Positions 21,175-33,051 of a stretch of DNA of 64,000 nucleotides are shown in pieces. The notes beneath the pieces were generated by a model. The model was not told the DNA's origin, made no database searches, and saw only the letters and a list, made by a program, of their open reading frames with translations. The number at the start of each line of letters is the position of its first letter. Position 1 is the first letter of the stretch. This stretch comes from Oopsacas minuta (taxonomy: Eukaryota > Porifera > Hexactinellida > Lyssacinosida > Leucopsacidae). Position numbers and translations under genes: made by a program. The DNA lies in the NCBI GenBank assembly GCA_024704765.1, contig JAKMXF010000003.1, positions 124,001-188,000 of the forward strand, read 5' to 3'.

Positions 21175-23444
21175 TCAATATCTTGATTTCTTACTGTCCG
21201 AATCTTTATCCATTGTTACTCCGGAACGTTTTACTCGTTGTAGAAATTTGTTAATATCAAATGGATCTTGTTCCTTTGCAAATTGGACAGGACCAGTTGG
21301 CCTCGCCCCTTCCGTGTCTGCTCCTGAGAAGGGTTTATCCGCTTCAAATCTCTTTCCCATACCTCTATGACCATCTTCGTCCCCGTAAATATCCTGATCC
21401 AAGTCTTTACGGGGGCGATAGATCTTCTCTGCCATGGACCCTCCTTGTCGGAACGGCTGATCGTACACGTTATAGGAATCATCCTCAAATTCATAGCCAG
21501 AACTAACACCCTTGTTTTGATTGAATAATCTCTGATCAAACAAACTCTCCTGTCCTGCTGTTTTAGCTGGCATCCCTAAAGCAATCTTTTCAGAGATGTC
21601 ACGGTCCTTCCCACGATCCGGTTTCCCTTTCTTGTCTCCTCCGACTTTGCTTAGCCTCTTCTGACGTTCCCTTTCCTTGTGACGCTCGTACTTTATCTCC
21701 TCTCTCTCCATCACTTCTTCTTGTTCCTGTTCATCTGCTGGAGCAGTTCGGATACCCACTCGCCTAGACGGAAGTTGTAATTAATGCAAATATAGGAAAT
21801 AGAATGATAGTTGTTTTCCATTGTTTGTGAGTTAATTACTAAATTCAATAACGAATTAAGCGAATTTCGCCTAGAATTATCCTCCGATTCATTACTCACT
21901 TATCTCTAGCTAGTTTAGCTATCCTCTCTAAATCTTTCTCTCTCTTAGCATTCAATTTCTCCTCATATTTCTTCTCGATCTGATATCTCATCTCAATAGC
22001 TTGTCTAGCCTTCCTATCTGCTGCGTATAATGATTGAGACAGTTTAGCAAAGTTATCGTTAATGAGAGGGTCTTGTAATCCCCTTCCGTCTGCAGCTAGA
22101 CGCTTGTCTAATGGGACTGTGAAGCCTCGAGGATTTGTCCAGTTTGATATCGACGGAGGAATCTTCCAATCTTGTTGCTCCTTTGCTGTCACCTAATTTG
22201 ACAATAGAAATGATACAATAAACATCCATAAACAGGGGCATGAGGAAACGGAATGAAAATAATTTACTGTATTATATTTCAGTGGCTATATTTAGATTAC
22301 CTTTCTATTAGGGGAGTGTAGTACCGGAACAGGGGGTGAGGGAGGGCCTCTTGGTATTTTCTTGTTGATAGTAAACCTCGGGGGCTCCATAGGATCCTTT
22401 TGTACCTCCACCATATGGATAAGTCTCTGGTTACAACCTGAATTGAATTGTTCCCCTTGCAGAGCTGGTGTGTAACGGATGTACTCAACTGGCGCCCGTT
22501 TTTCAGCAGCTTTTGCTGGGAGAGCAGCTGATATTTTAGTTTGTATGATTTTCTCTAAAGCTAGTCGGGTTTCTTCAGTCGTCTTATCCACCTGTTCTTG
22601 ATCAGGACGAGCTAGTTCTGGGTTATTCCTGCTGATGGGGAGAGCATCTTGAGGCTTTGTGTGTAATACCTATAGTATAGCGAGATTATGAAATGTGGAC
22701 TCTATTTCTCAGCCAAATATCTGAATCGAGCATTCAATTGATTCGCTGAGTAGGATAATTGAGTGAGAAATACAATAATACAGGTTACCCCCATGTATGT
22801 CCAGACATCCTATGGCCTTTTCAATCTTATGTCTAGGAGGAATTACATACTATACAATAATACATTAGCTTAAATAGACATGGGGTAAACACATCTCAGC
22901 CCTTAATATAGTGAAACCAGCATAAACCAAACACTCGTTGAGACATGAAAATTTTGTCTGTTTTGCAAATTGTCGGAAGCTATTTCAGATCAGAAACACT
23001 GTTGAATTGTCTATGCAGGTTCCACAATATTAAAAGTCTACATCTGTATGTAATATTATAGCTTGCAACTGAATCTATTCCCAGTTGATATTAGTAACTA
23101 ACTCAACTAACTTTATCCTTTCTCTGTCCTTGATACACAACAGCATCATACTTTATGTGTCCATCTTTATCCATCTGTAACGGTATAACACTTCTGTTAC
23201 CAGACCCAGGGGTCTTCCTACCCATGTTCATGGGGTATTGAGCGACTGGGATCTCTGGAAATGCGCCTCCATCCCCGAAATCCTCCAGGCACCGCGGGAT
23301 CCAGCCCTTCCGTGCACCGTAAACAGGAGGACCCTGTTTAGCTACTGCTTGAATAGTATAGTCGTTGCTACGATACGAAGGTGGCTCTTGGAATGTTTGT
23401 ACAGGAGCTGGTAGTATATTTGGTAGTGACATGTTGCTAGGCAT
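21175..23444 (-). CDS. SNW1: SNW1/SKIP, spliceosome and transcription co-regulator
   Basis: Four exons (23444-23112, 22669-22301, 22192-21900, 21763-21175) join to 527 residues, close to the human 536. SNW1 (Prp45 in yeast) is a component of the activated spliceosome and a transcription cofactor in the nucleus. Seen: RKGWIPRCLEDFGDGGAFPE, EYIRYTPALQG, KDPMEPPRFTINKKIPRGPP and the name-giving SNW motif in SNWTNPRGFTVPLDKRLAAD, then a long charged helical region and GRDISEKIALG-like KDRDISEKIALG with DQRLFNQ. The start is taken at the first ATG of the frame. Donor 1 is GTTAGT. Confidence 0.95.
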
Positions 23445-23559
23445 TTGCACATAAATATTTAAATAATTATGTAACGAAAATTATAAGATAAGACTTAAAC
23501 TACACAATCAACTTCAATAGGAAATCACTACACAATACTCTAGTATGTTTTTACGTTGG

Positions 23560-26500
23560 CTAGCTTGTTAGATCTTTGTTCTTCTGTAATATTACGAATC
23601 CTTCTAGAAGAGGAGTTATGGGTATATCTAGAAATGAATATATCCCTCATAAAATTTCGCGGAGATATATTGGCCTCAAAATATTATACTTGCTCATATT
23701 AACTGCCTAGTTAATAAATATTGAATTTCTCTAAGAATATAGCTTACATTCATTCGTAGCTAACTCAGCTCTCTCCCCATAAGATAACAATACAGGAGTA
23801 GAATGAGTCTGAAACCCTGTTATAGTCTTTGGCTTTCCTGCTTGTCCTACTACATCTACTGCTTGACCTACACGTACACTCACAGACAGAGGCTTGAGGT
23901 CTGTATCTAGTGTTACCAGCATACGAGGCTGTATTGCTAAGGCTATGCAGTAGAGAAGGTAGCAAGGGTTGGAGTGCCCGATTAATACTAAACAAATTCA
24001 CAAGTAAACTGGAGCAACTTTTCTATAGCAGCCACAGGAACATGCTAAGTTATTGTCTCACCCCTTCTACATTCCAAATATCAACTCAGGTAACTAGGGA
24101 TTTAATTTATCTTTGGAACGTCAAGGGTGCTAATTGACACCCCCAGACCCAGGAAGTACAACACTTACTATTTTTAACATCCATAGCAGCTACCAATACA
24201 GTCACCAGACTACCGACAGCAACAGGAGTAAACAATCCTCTGTCAGAATGATAAGGATTTAGTGTAAGGGTACCTTTACCGAGATGTATTAGACCTTGTG
24301 CTAGTCTTACTATATAGAGATTATTACTATCCTTCTGGTAATAAGTAGCTAGTTGTTTTAGCATGTTAACTAGCCTCGAGTTGTTAGTCCCTAATAAATA
24401 TATATATATGGAATAGATGGAACAATGAAACCTCCACAAACTGTTTGTCCCGTATTGACCCTTTTAATTATAGTTTATTGTATTACAACAATACTCTTAC
24501 CAGCTCCAACAATCCCCATTGCTAGTATAGCATTGTGTGCTGTCTCAGCATCATTATCATGTGATAGCTTAGATAGAGCATCAAGTACAGGAAGCTGTGG
24601 ATTAGAGGCTGATATGAGGGCTAATGCTAGAGGTACTGATCTCTTTATTACGCTATCTCCATACTGCAACTATAATATATACAGAATTAAGTCAGTCAAC
24701 TCCCGGTATATCTAACACGGATATATAGAAATACCCGCTTATGTCTGAGCCTTAAATTGTCCAAATATGGTCACAAACAGCTGAAGTACCATATATTCCA
24801 TAGGTTATATCGAGTAATTATCGCGGGTACTTGAGCTTCGATATAACGAGAGTAGACTGTACGTATGTGAATTCACATAACACTTAATAATCAAGTACAA
24901 TAAATAGAATGACATACACAGATTATCACGAATATTTTCCATGTTTACAACTCATATAATGCCATTAAAACTACTCACAACATATCGCTATAGACTGCTA
25001 TTACAACATACATACAGACATAACCATATGCTACAGGTGAGAAATGTCGCTAACAATGAGAATAAACTTGTAGGCTGTAGTGACCTTACAAACATGAGGA
25101 ATATCGGGATACTAGCACACATCGACGCGGGTAAAACAAGCACAACAGAATGCATGCTGTTCCACGCGGGTGTTGTGAAGAAAATAGGCCGGATAGATGA
25201 CGGGGACACTCGTATGGATTTCATGAAACAGGAACGAGAGAGAGGGATAACTATAAATGCGGCGAACATCGCTTTCAACTGGTTAAATCGGACAGTTAAT
25301 TTGATCGATACACCAGGCCATGTTGATTTTAACTTTGAAGTAGAAAGATGTTTGCATGTGTTGGACAGTGCGGTGCTAGTGCTAGACGGGACCGAGGGTG
25401 TACAACCACAGACTATATCCATCAACAAACAAATGACAGAATGGACACTACCTAGACTAATATATACAAACAAAATGGACAGAAAAAACGCAGACTTCGA
25501 TCGTTCAATAAAAGCACTTAGAAAAGAATTGGAAGTTAATCCGGTTGTATATACACGACCGGTTTATATCAATGGAATGTTCAGAGGTGTTGTTGACCTA
25601 ATTTCAATGATTGTAAGGATTCACACAAAAAATAATATACAATGTTTCCCTGTAAACGGAGAGAATGGAGGGTTTAATGAACAGCTGATCGAGATGGGAG
25701 TAAATCGTGAAAACTTGGAAATAATAATCCATTCAAGAACCAAATTGATTGAAGAGTTAGTCAGTTTTGATGAGAATTTGTTAGAAGAATATTTCGAAGG
25801 CAAAACACCGTCACCAGAAAATCTCAAACGTCTACTAAGATCTTGCTGTGTAAATCAACAGGTCTCCCCTGTGCTATGTGGTAGTGCAGTAACCAACATA
25901 GGAATAGACTTGTTGCTAAACGCAATCGTTGAATATCTTCCCTCACCGCTAGATAGGATTGAAAGTCATTTCCCAGTCAATTTCCACCATGATGCAAATT
26001 CCCCGTTGATAGCTTATGCATTTAAAGTAATACAAGATAGAAACAGAGGCTCACTCGTGTATCTACGTGTATATTCAGGGGTGTTAAAATCTCATTCACA
26101 CATTTATAGACTAGGGGATAGAGGCAGTGAGAAGATTAATCGTTTATTGCTCAGTCAAGCCGGGGATTTGAAAGAAATCCGCGCAGTAGGACCTGGAAAT
26201 ATCGGCGTGGCAGTTGGCCTGAAGGAGACACAAACAGGTGACGTCATCACGAGTGACGAAACTATTCTAACAGAAATAACTAAACAAATAGAAACGGCGA
26301 ATGATTGTGTTACAAAACGAACTGCAAGCCCCAGTCAAACCTGGCTTACTAATTTAATAAAGCTTAACGTGCCTGATGCAGTATTCTACTGTACACTATA
26401 TGTAGACAGTAAGGAGGAAGAGAGAGAGCTAGTGAAAGCCCTGAACCAGCTGACTACAGAGGATCCCAGTCTTAGATACAAGATAGATCCGAATAATGAG

Positions 26501-29500
26501 GACTTAGTCGTGTCAGGCATGGGGGACCTGCATCTACAGATTCTTATAGACCGATTGAAACACGAATACAGGATTATAGTCAAACTAGGGAAACTGAGTA
26601 TCGCTTATCAAGAAGTCCCAACTATTGTAAGTAAGGAAGTATACGAGACGACAAGCACTATGAGTGGGAGAGAGCAACATGTAGAAATAGGCCTGAGAGT
26701 TATACCCGGTGGACAGAACATTAAAGTTGTCAACCGATTAGGAAACGAGGTTGTTATAAGCCGCGACCAACTCAAAGCAATACAGAATGCAGTCAGGGCA
26801 GTTTGCGTAGGAGGTGGCCCGTTAATACATGGTCCTGTTACAGAATTATCAGTCGAACTGACTGACTTTACCTGTGAAGAAGTGACGTCACTCAATATTG
26901 TGAGTTATGCGACAAGAGAATGTTTGACTAAAGCACTACGTAATAGTGAACTAAGGTTAAGTGAACCTGTTATGAAAGTGGAAATTAAACTATCAGAAGA
27001 ATACGTGGAAGCTGTACTGGCGGATTTAGCTAATAACAGACGAGGTATAGTTAAGAGAGTTCTGACAGACGCTAGGGCCAGCTGTTTAGAGGCGGAGGTA
27101 CCGCTAGAACATTTACTGCAGTATAGCAATGTAGTGAGGGGGCTTACGTCAGGATATGGAGAGTATTCAAGCAGATTCCTAACCTACAGACAGGTTGCTA
27201 ACGAGCACCAGAAGACTATTATAGATAGATATAAAGGATATTAATTCGTTATTATCTGATATTGTAACTTAGCTTAGAAATAATATGTACTCAAAGTAGG
27301 ATAGAGTTCAATTGTTCTTCCTAGAGCGGCCGAAACGCGGTATCAATCGGTTCCCAACCCAGGTTCCATGGATTCCTTAGTGGTCTACGAACGACAGTAG
27401 GGGGTCTACAGAGCGTCTTTTAAATGGGGAATGGGGGTCCATGTGTGAACAGTTGGGAACTGCTGGGTTAGGAATTTAATTATATATGAACCTTACCAAA
27501 TGCGAGAAAGTTCTGAGTGACATTTCAGCTCCTATCTCCTCCCCCATGGCTACTAACGCTATGCCCAACACAGTAATAGCTTGATGAGCTCCTGGCTCAT
27601 GGAGAGCTCCAGCTACAGCTGTAGGGTCTTTTAAGTTTTCCTTCCCTTTCGTATCTTTCTCTTTCTCATCTTCCTCAGAGAAGAACTCACTGGCTTTATG
27701 CAGAAGAGACTGTATTTTCAATACATTACCAGTTCCTAATATTAAGATAATAAGGCATTTGAATACGGGCGACTTAATTATGACGTCATGAATATTACCT
27801 GCATAAGCACACACATCTAATAGAATAACACCAAAATCCTTGAGATGAGCAGGTAGACTATCAAATGCATTAGCTATGTCATTAGCTGCTTTCTGCTTAC
27901 CAAGGAATATTAAACCAACTGCCAATATAATGAATCTAAATACATTTTTTTGTTAAAAACCTATATTATAATGGTATAGAATATGTCAGTGTGTGATGGA
28001 ATCTTATGACAGGCTTCAATTTAATAAGAATTAAGTTTCCAACCTGTTGTATGTAGATTTGACATTGTATCCTTCCTTACTGAAAATAGTTAACAGCTTT
28101 AAAGCTAGTTCAGCATTACAAGATCCCAAAGCAATAAATCCTATTGACAGAGCTGTAACACTGATAACCTCACTGGTTATTAGTTTATCATTTGCATTAG
28201 ATACTTTATCTGTGAATACTTCTGTTAACATCACAATTAAGTCTTCACGGCATGATCCAGCATATGCTAATCCTAATCTAATAGAAATACAATGCGAGCT
28301 CGTTAATAAGAACACAAACAGATTAATAGTGGACTATGTGAAGAGGTTCTTGTCGTTATAACTCACCCTAGAATAGCAGCTATCTTCATTTTGATATGAC
28401 TAACATTAGCATCTGATACAAACTCAGATAGAATACCCATAGCAGGATCACACTCATTCCTTATACCACAATTTACTATACCGGTTGCTAAGAGAGCTCC
28501 TGCCTACAGAAAATACGTCAAAATATAACAGCTGATCGTAAGCATAGGAAGCACCATAAGCGCCGACACAAGGAGTATTTCACGGGTAACATCGAAGTAA
28601 TTATCGCGGTTCCTTGAGCATCGATATAACGAGAGTTAACTGTACAATATATCATAGCTTACTTTAATTTCAATATCTTGTGAATATATATACTTGTCAA
28701 TATGTGTCAGACCTGTATCAACATCCCATAACATTATAAGTCCCAGAGAAGCTACAGCGCTAATCATTCCGTTATCTTTAACTTTACCAAGCCAAGCTTG
28801 ATTATCTGCATCCATTGTAACTTTATCTTTACCAAAAGCACAATTAACAAATCCATTAACGAACGTGGAAGCTAGGAACATTTTGCTTTGGTCTTGTGTA
28901 GCAGTTCTAGGAGGATCTGAGTGATTCTTCATGACGTCATCTGGTAGTTTTGGTTCAACGATATCTAACTGGAGAGATGGAATGTATCAATTCTTAATTG
29001 TAATTGGCTGAAGATATGTACAGTGGAACATCGTTAATACGTATTTCCTGATAAGAACTTATTCAATTGGTATTACACCGGATAAAGCGAACAGATTTGA
29101 CCGTCTGTTAGTATTCCTATTAACGAGGCTACACTGTATGCGGAACTTACTTCTCTAGCTAATGCCAGGAAATGTTGATTTAATTGAGAATTAGAAATAA
29201 TCTCTCGTAACAACTCATTACTACTCTCCATCTCATCTTCTGGTATTTCTAAGAATACTTGCTGTCTGCCTAGCATAAAGCAGAGCTGTTTCTTCAATAA
29301 TCTACGAGATGAATCGAATTAAAATGTAGTTTGGTAGGAAATTGGAAAGTGTTCCCATCAAATGCCTATTTTCCCATCCATGTATCCAATAGATTAACTC
29401 ACTCATCGTTACAAGAGAAGAATATATCTTTAATGAGTTTGAGATCATTCAGCTGCATTGCTAGTTTCATAGCTGCAGCTAGCTTATTATACTTCCTGAA

Positions 29501-30615
29501 AATACTAATTGCTACCGTTAAGAGTGTTGTGTTCTCAGGTTCTGCTACATACTGGACACAGCTATTGAATAAAACATACAGTAAACTCCTGTTATATGGA
29601 GATAACGTAATAATAATGATCCTACCTGACTAGGTATAGACATACTCTCTCATGCGCCAGCTCATCCACATAATCCTCTAGCCTTTCTAACATCTCTACT
29701 TCCATAAGGAGGTCACAAGCTTCACATTCTGCATTATGTTGCATATTGAATGGTACTATCTCTTTAACTAGGTGTATTAGGTAGTCAGCATCTTGTTCCA
29801 TCTCATCATCACCCCCCTTTATCTTTTCTTGATATTCTGCTTGTATTTCTCCTGATAAATGTCTAAATTATAACAATAACACAAGGAGAGAACTATACGT
29901 TAGCAGGGGGACATAGAAATGCGAATACAATGTAATTGCAGTGTATTCTATTTTAATAGGAGTATTGTATTATGTAAGGAGATGTTCTAACCTGATGTAT
30001 TCATGTCCCCAAGTGCTGACAGCATCTGAAGTACCCTGTAATCTGTATTTCAAACAGTCTCTCTTCTCTCCTATTGTCATGCCAAGGACACTCAGGACAT
30101 CTGCTAGCTCTTTCTAACCAATAAACAACAATACATAAATACCTATGTAACCACTTGGTATCCATGATATACCTTGATTTCTCCTTCTGGGTATTTATCG
30201 TATATCAATACAATTTGCTGGAAATGAGGTCTCAGGAATTTAAGAGGTTTGGGTACTGAAGTCATTGAGCTGGTAGAAGATCGAATTTGATTTCTCAGAA
30301 TGTTTAGTGAATTCTGACGGAGCTCAGCCTCTTCATCCTAAAGAAAATAAACAAAAACAACAAACAAATAAGAGATGAATCCACAAACAAACAAACTTAT
30401 TACTTCTAATCTCTCCACCAATAACAGTAGCTCCTCTTTCAATTGTATATCTTCTTCAGACTATAGCAATAAGATAAAATATAAATACGTATTGATTACA
30501 AAAATATATTTCTTTAAAGTTTACTTACCAATTCCTCGGCTGGTAACTTAGGTTCCTCTGTATCAGCTTCCTTTGTGGGTTTAGTATCAGATTTCTTTTC
30601 AGTTTTCTCAGACAT
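23560..30615 (-). CDS. PSMD2: 26S proteasome regulatory subunit RPN1
   Basis: Fifteen exons join to 930 residues (human 908): 30615-30529, 30460-30404, 30337-30173, 30113-29992, 29862-29626, 29561-29403, 29301-29151, 28968-28663, 28503-28367, 28277-28044, 27935-27497, 24669-24501, 24390-24169, 23987-23748, 23627-23560. RPN1 is the largest base subunit of the 19S particle and docks ubiquitin receptors and shuttle factors. Seen: [20 protein letters not shown], the proteasome/cyclosome repeats (for example [30 protein letters not shown]), [20 protein letters not shown] and the C-terminal [20 protein letters not shown]. Intron 11 (24670-27496, 2.8 kb) is about 20 times longer than its neighbours and contains the GFM2 gene on the other strand. 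Every exon junction closes the frame. Confidence 0.96.
24693..24861. repeat. Family A element
   Basis: CAGTCAACTCCCGGTATATC at the left and ATATAACGAGAGTAGACTGT at the right, with the CAAATATGGTCACAAAC word inside. It lies in PSMD2 intron 11, just upstream of GFM2. Confidence 0.75.
24941..27244 (+). CDS. GFM2: Mitochondrial elongation factor G2 (ribosome recycling GTPase)
   Basis: A 767-residue, single-exon translational GTPase. In mitochondria EF-G2 splits ribosomes with the recycling factor after termination, rather than driving translocation. GTPase motifs are complete: [10 protein letters not shown] (G1), RERGITIN (G2), DTPGHVDF (G3), NKMDR (G4) and CGSAVTN (G5). Later parts ([50 protein letters not shown]) fit GFM2 better than GFM1. 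The N-terminus (residues 1-45) is basic and suits mitochondrial import. The gene lies antisense within PSMD2 intron 11 and has no intron, unlike most genes around it, which suggests origin by retroposition; DHCR24, TBP and some others here are also intronless, so this is not proof. Confidence 0.93.
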   Translation: MFTTHIMPLKLLTTYRYRLLLQHTYRHNHMLQVRNVANNENKLVGCSDLTNMRNIGILAHIDAGKTSTTECMLFHAGVVKKIGRIDDGDTRMDFMKQERERGITINAANIAFNWLNRTVNLIDTPGHVDFNFEVERCLHVLDSAVLVLDGTEGVQPQTISINKQMTEWTLPRLIYTNKMDRKNADFDRSIKALRKELEVNPVVYTRPVYINGMFRGVVDLISMIVRIHTKNNIQCFPVNGENGGFNEQLIEMGVNRENLEIIIHSRTKLIEELVSFDENLLEEYFEGKTPSPENLKRLLRSCCVNQQVSPVLCGSAVTNIGIDLLLNAIVEYLPSPLDRIESHFPVNFHHDANSPLIAYAFKVIQDRNRGSLVYLRVYSGVLKSHSHIYRLGDRGSEKINRLLLSQAGDLKEIRAVGPGNIGVAVGLKETQTGDVITSDETILTEITKQIETANDCVTKRTASPSQTWLTNLIKLNVPDAVFYCTLYVDSKEEERELVKALNQLTTEDPSLRYKIDPNNEDLVVSGMGDLHLQILIDRLKHEYRIIVKLGKLSIAYQEVPTIVSKEVYETTSTMSGREQHVEIGLRVIPGGQNIKVVNRLGNEVVISRDQLKAIQNAVRAVCVGGGPLIHGPVTELSVELTDFTCEEVTSLNIVSYATRECLTKALRNSELRLSEPVMKVEIKLSEEYVEAVLADLANNRRGIVKRVLTDARASCLEAEVPLEHLLQYSNVVRGLTSGYGEYSSRFLTYRQVANEHQKTIIDRYKGY
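27349..27468. repeat. Family D element (hAT-like ends)
   Basis: GGTTCCCAACCCAGGTTCCA at the left and ACAGTTGGGAACTGCTG at the right, with TGGTCTACGAACGACAGTAG inside. It lies in PSMD2 intron 11 between GFM2 and exon 11. Confidence 0.75.
28582..28644. repeat. Family A element, half copy
   Basis: ATCGAAGTAATTATCGCGGT followed by CGATATAACGAGAGTTAACT; a right-hand half in PSMD2 intron 8. Confidence 0.65.
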
Positions 30616-30903
30616 TCCACGCTATGTCTACTAATTCATACAAAAACATCACCAAATTAAGAGATGGAAATTTGGTAGAATTCGAGTCAAAACATGTTGT
30701 AACGGATTGACTGCCAGAAGTTACCGTTAAGGAAGTAATGTGTAGAAATTACTACCCATCAGTTTAATGTATGAAATTCGATAAAAAAGTGAACAAAAAA
30801 GTTATACAAAAGAATTTGATACGAAATAGTAAGTGAATCGCTAAAACTTTCCAAAAATCTCGGAAAAAGTTTCGTAGCTAATTAACATAAGATAAGTGCT
30901 CTA

Positions 30904-32866
30904 TCAGTTGTATACAGTCATTGAATTGAGTAGTATCCTCTCTAGAAGGGAGGAGGTTACTTTATTGGGGTATAGTCTAGTTATTCTTTCCTGTGGTAAG
31001 GTCTTCTCTACAAGCATAGGGATATCTTCAGGAGAGAATCCTAGAGACTTGAGACCGTTAGGAATCTCTAGACGGTTCATTATCTTACAGAGCTGGTCTG
31101 ACAGACAACGACCTGCATCTTCTGTTTTGATGTTATTCGTGTTTGCACCTGTAAATATATAACACATGAAATAAAAGAAGAGGCCTTGGGGGAGAATTAT
31201 GTGCCGAATATTACAGTCAACTTCCGTTATGTCGAAGCTAAAGGGACCGTGATAATCACTTCGATCTAAGCGGAGTACGGTGTAACAGATTAAAAGTATG
31301 CTACTTTGACGGTTGGTGACCATATTTGTACAATTTCAGACTTCAATATAGCGGCTCTTTCGATATATCCGTGTTTGACATATCGGGAGTTGACTGTATT
31401 TAATGAACAACAAGTTGTAGTATTAGTATGAATGAGATTGTCTGGTTGTTCAGGTTTCATAGTATACAACAAGTCATTACCTATTAACCCAGCTAGCTGA
31501 ATACATCTATCTGGAGCTACAAGTGCAACCTCCTTAAATACAGCAGGAGCTGTCATGACAACAGAAAGGCCGTGTGGAATGATCGGATGATCATTAGAAT
31601 AGTCAGATGGACAATAATCCTTTACAGAGCCAGATAATGCAAAAGATATAGCATGGCATAGATGTACACCAGAGCTACTGAATCCTATTCCTGCTAGTAG
31701 TGATGCAAAACTCATCTGTGCGGATGATTCTTGATCAAACAGACTCTCAATTGAACCCAGAAAATTATCATTGATAATCCTACAGGAAATATTTCAATAT
31801 AACATTAATGGATGGTTTTGAAATTTTGACGAGCAGTTTTTGTCGTCAAGGTAGAATGAGTTCGTATTTACGAGAGTCTACTATTGATAACTTACTTCAG
31901 AGTCTCAACAGCCCAAATATCAGATATAGGATTAGCTCCTTGATGTTGTGGTCTATGAAGAGGATTCAATGGCTTCGGTGATCTATTATCATAACGAATA
32001 TTAGTGAAAGATTCCAACGCATGACATAGCACATCAAATCCTGAGTATATAGCCACGTTCTTAGGCATTGATAGTGCATTCAGTGGATCTACTATAGCTA
32101 AATTAGCACATAGTGCTCTATTAGAAAATCCTGTCTTAGCATTTATTGATTCCATTTGGCAGATGGCTACTCCAGTAGTTTCGCTACCAGTTCCTGATGT
32201 TGTTGGAATACATATAAGAGGTTTTAACTGTTTGAAGATCGGTTCTCCTTTCCCAACAGGTTTATTTACGAAATCAAAGAAGTCCTTTTCTGGATAGGCG
32301 TCAAATAATCTAGCTACTTTAGCTGTATCCATAACAGAACCTCCTCCTACTGCCAGGAACCCTTCATATTGTCTCATCTGAGCTCTGTGTATAGCTTCTC
32401 TAAAGCTCTTCTCTGTAGGCTCTATTCGTACCTATAAACTGACATTCATGTATTCCTATTAAATTACAATAATTCAAAGTTAAGATATATCCCTCACCTC
32501 ACTGAACACATCAAACTCTACATTATCAGCTCTGAGAGCATCAGCTGTTGCTTTGAAGGGAAGAAGCTTAATCAAATTCTTATCAGTGAATAGGAGAACT
32601 CTCTTCACACCTTTGTTCACAAAATCCATCCCTACTTCCCTAGTAGCACCCTTTCCTATACGTACACTAGGGGAAAATGTTTCATACGCGTAATCAGTAG
32701 TGATTGAATCAGAAGAAGTTTGTCTATGTCTTGGAGGTATACTACTGTTGAGTATACCGGATGAGTGAGCAGGACATCTACAAGGGCTACCTGCTATAGC
32801 ATGTAATGTCTCTCTAACTATTTCTCTTCTGGATAGTTCTTTTATGATACGGACACCACGATTCAT
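30904..32866 (-). CDS. ADHFE1: Hydroxyacid-oxoacid transhydrogenase, copy 2 (intact metal site)
   Basis: Four exons (32866-32498, 32431-31896, 31779-31481, 31148-30904) join to 482 residues. This copy keeps the iron-ADH features: GGGSVMDTAK, TTSGTGSETTGVA, the ligand-bearing GFDVLCHALESF, HLCHAISFAL and HPIIPHGLS. It should oxidise 4-hydroxybutyrate with 2-oxoglutarate as acceptor in mitochondria; the first 45 residues are basic and can serve as an import signal. Exon structure and phases are the same as in copy 1 (2207-3946), with the same intron positions. Intron 3 carries a full family A element (31212-31398). It is downstream of and co-directional with TMEM237 and lies 288 bp upstream of PSMD2. 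Confidence 0.95.
31212..31398. repeat. Family A element, full length
   Basis: TACAGTCAACTTCCGTTATG at the left and CATATCGGGAGTTGACTGTA at the right form 20-bp inverted ends bounded by TA. At about 187 bp this is one of the most complete copies. Confidence 0.85.
32294..32701. repeat. 408-bp near-identical inverted duplicate (right arm)
   Basis: Reverse complement of 2324-2731 with one mismatch; see that entry. It covers the end of exon 1, intron 1 and the start of exon 2 of ADHFE1 copy 2. Confidence 0.95.
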
Positions 32867-33051
32867 TAGTGATAATTAGATCAATTGATACTACAGTAGA
32901 CACCACTTAACACCTAATATGGTCATACGAAATTTACATTGGAAAAAAATTTGTGTAAAAAATCTTTCTATGATTTTAGAATTAATTCCAAAACAAACAA
33001 ATAAACAACAAAACAACAAACTTTGTAGGTTTAAAGACAACTAAAATATTA

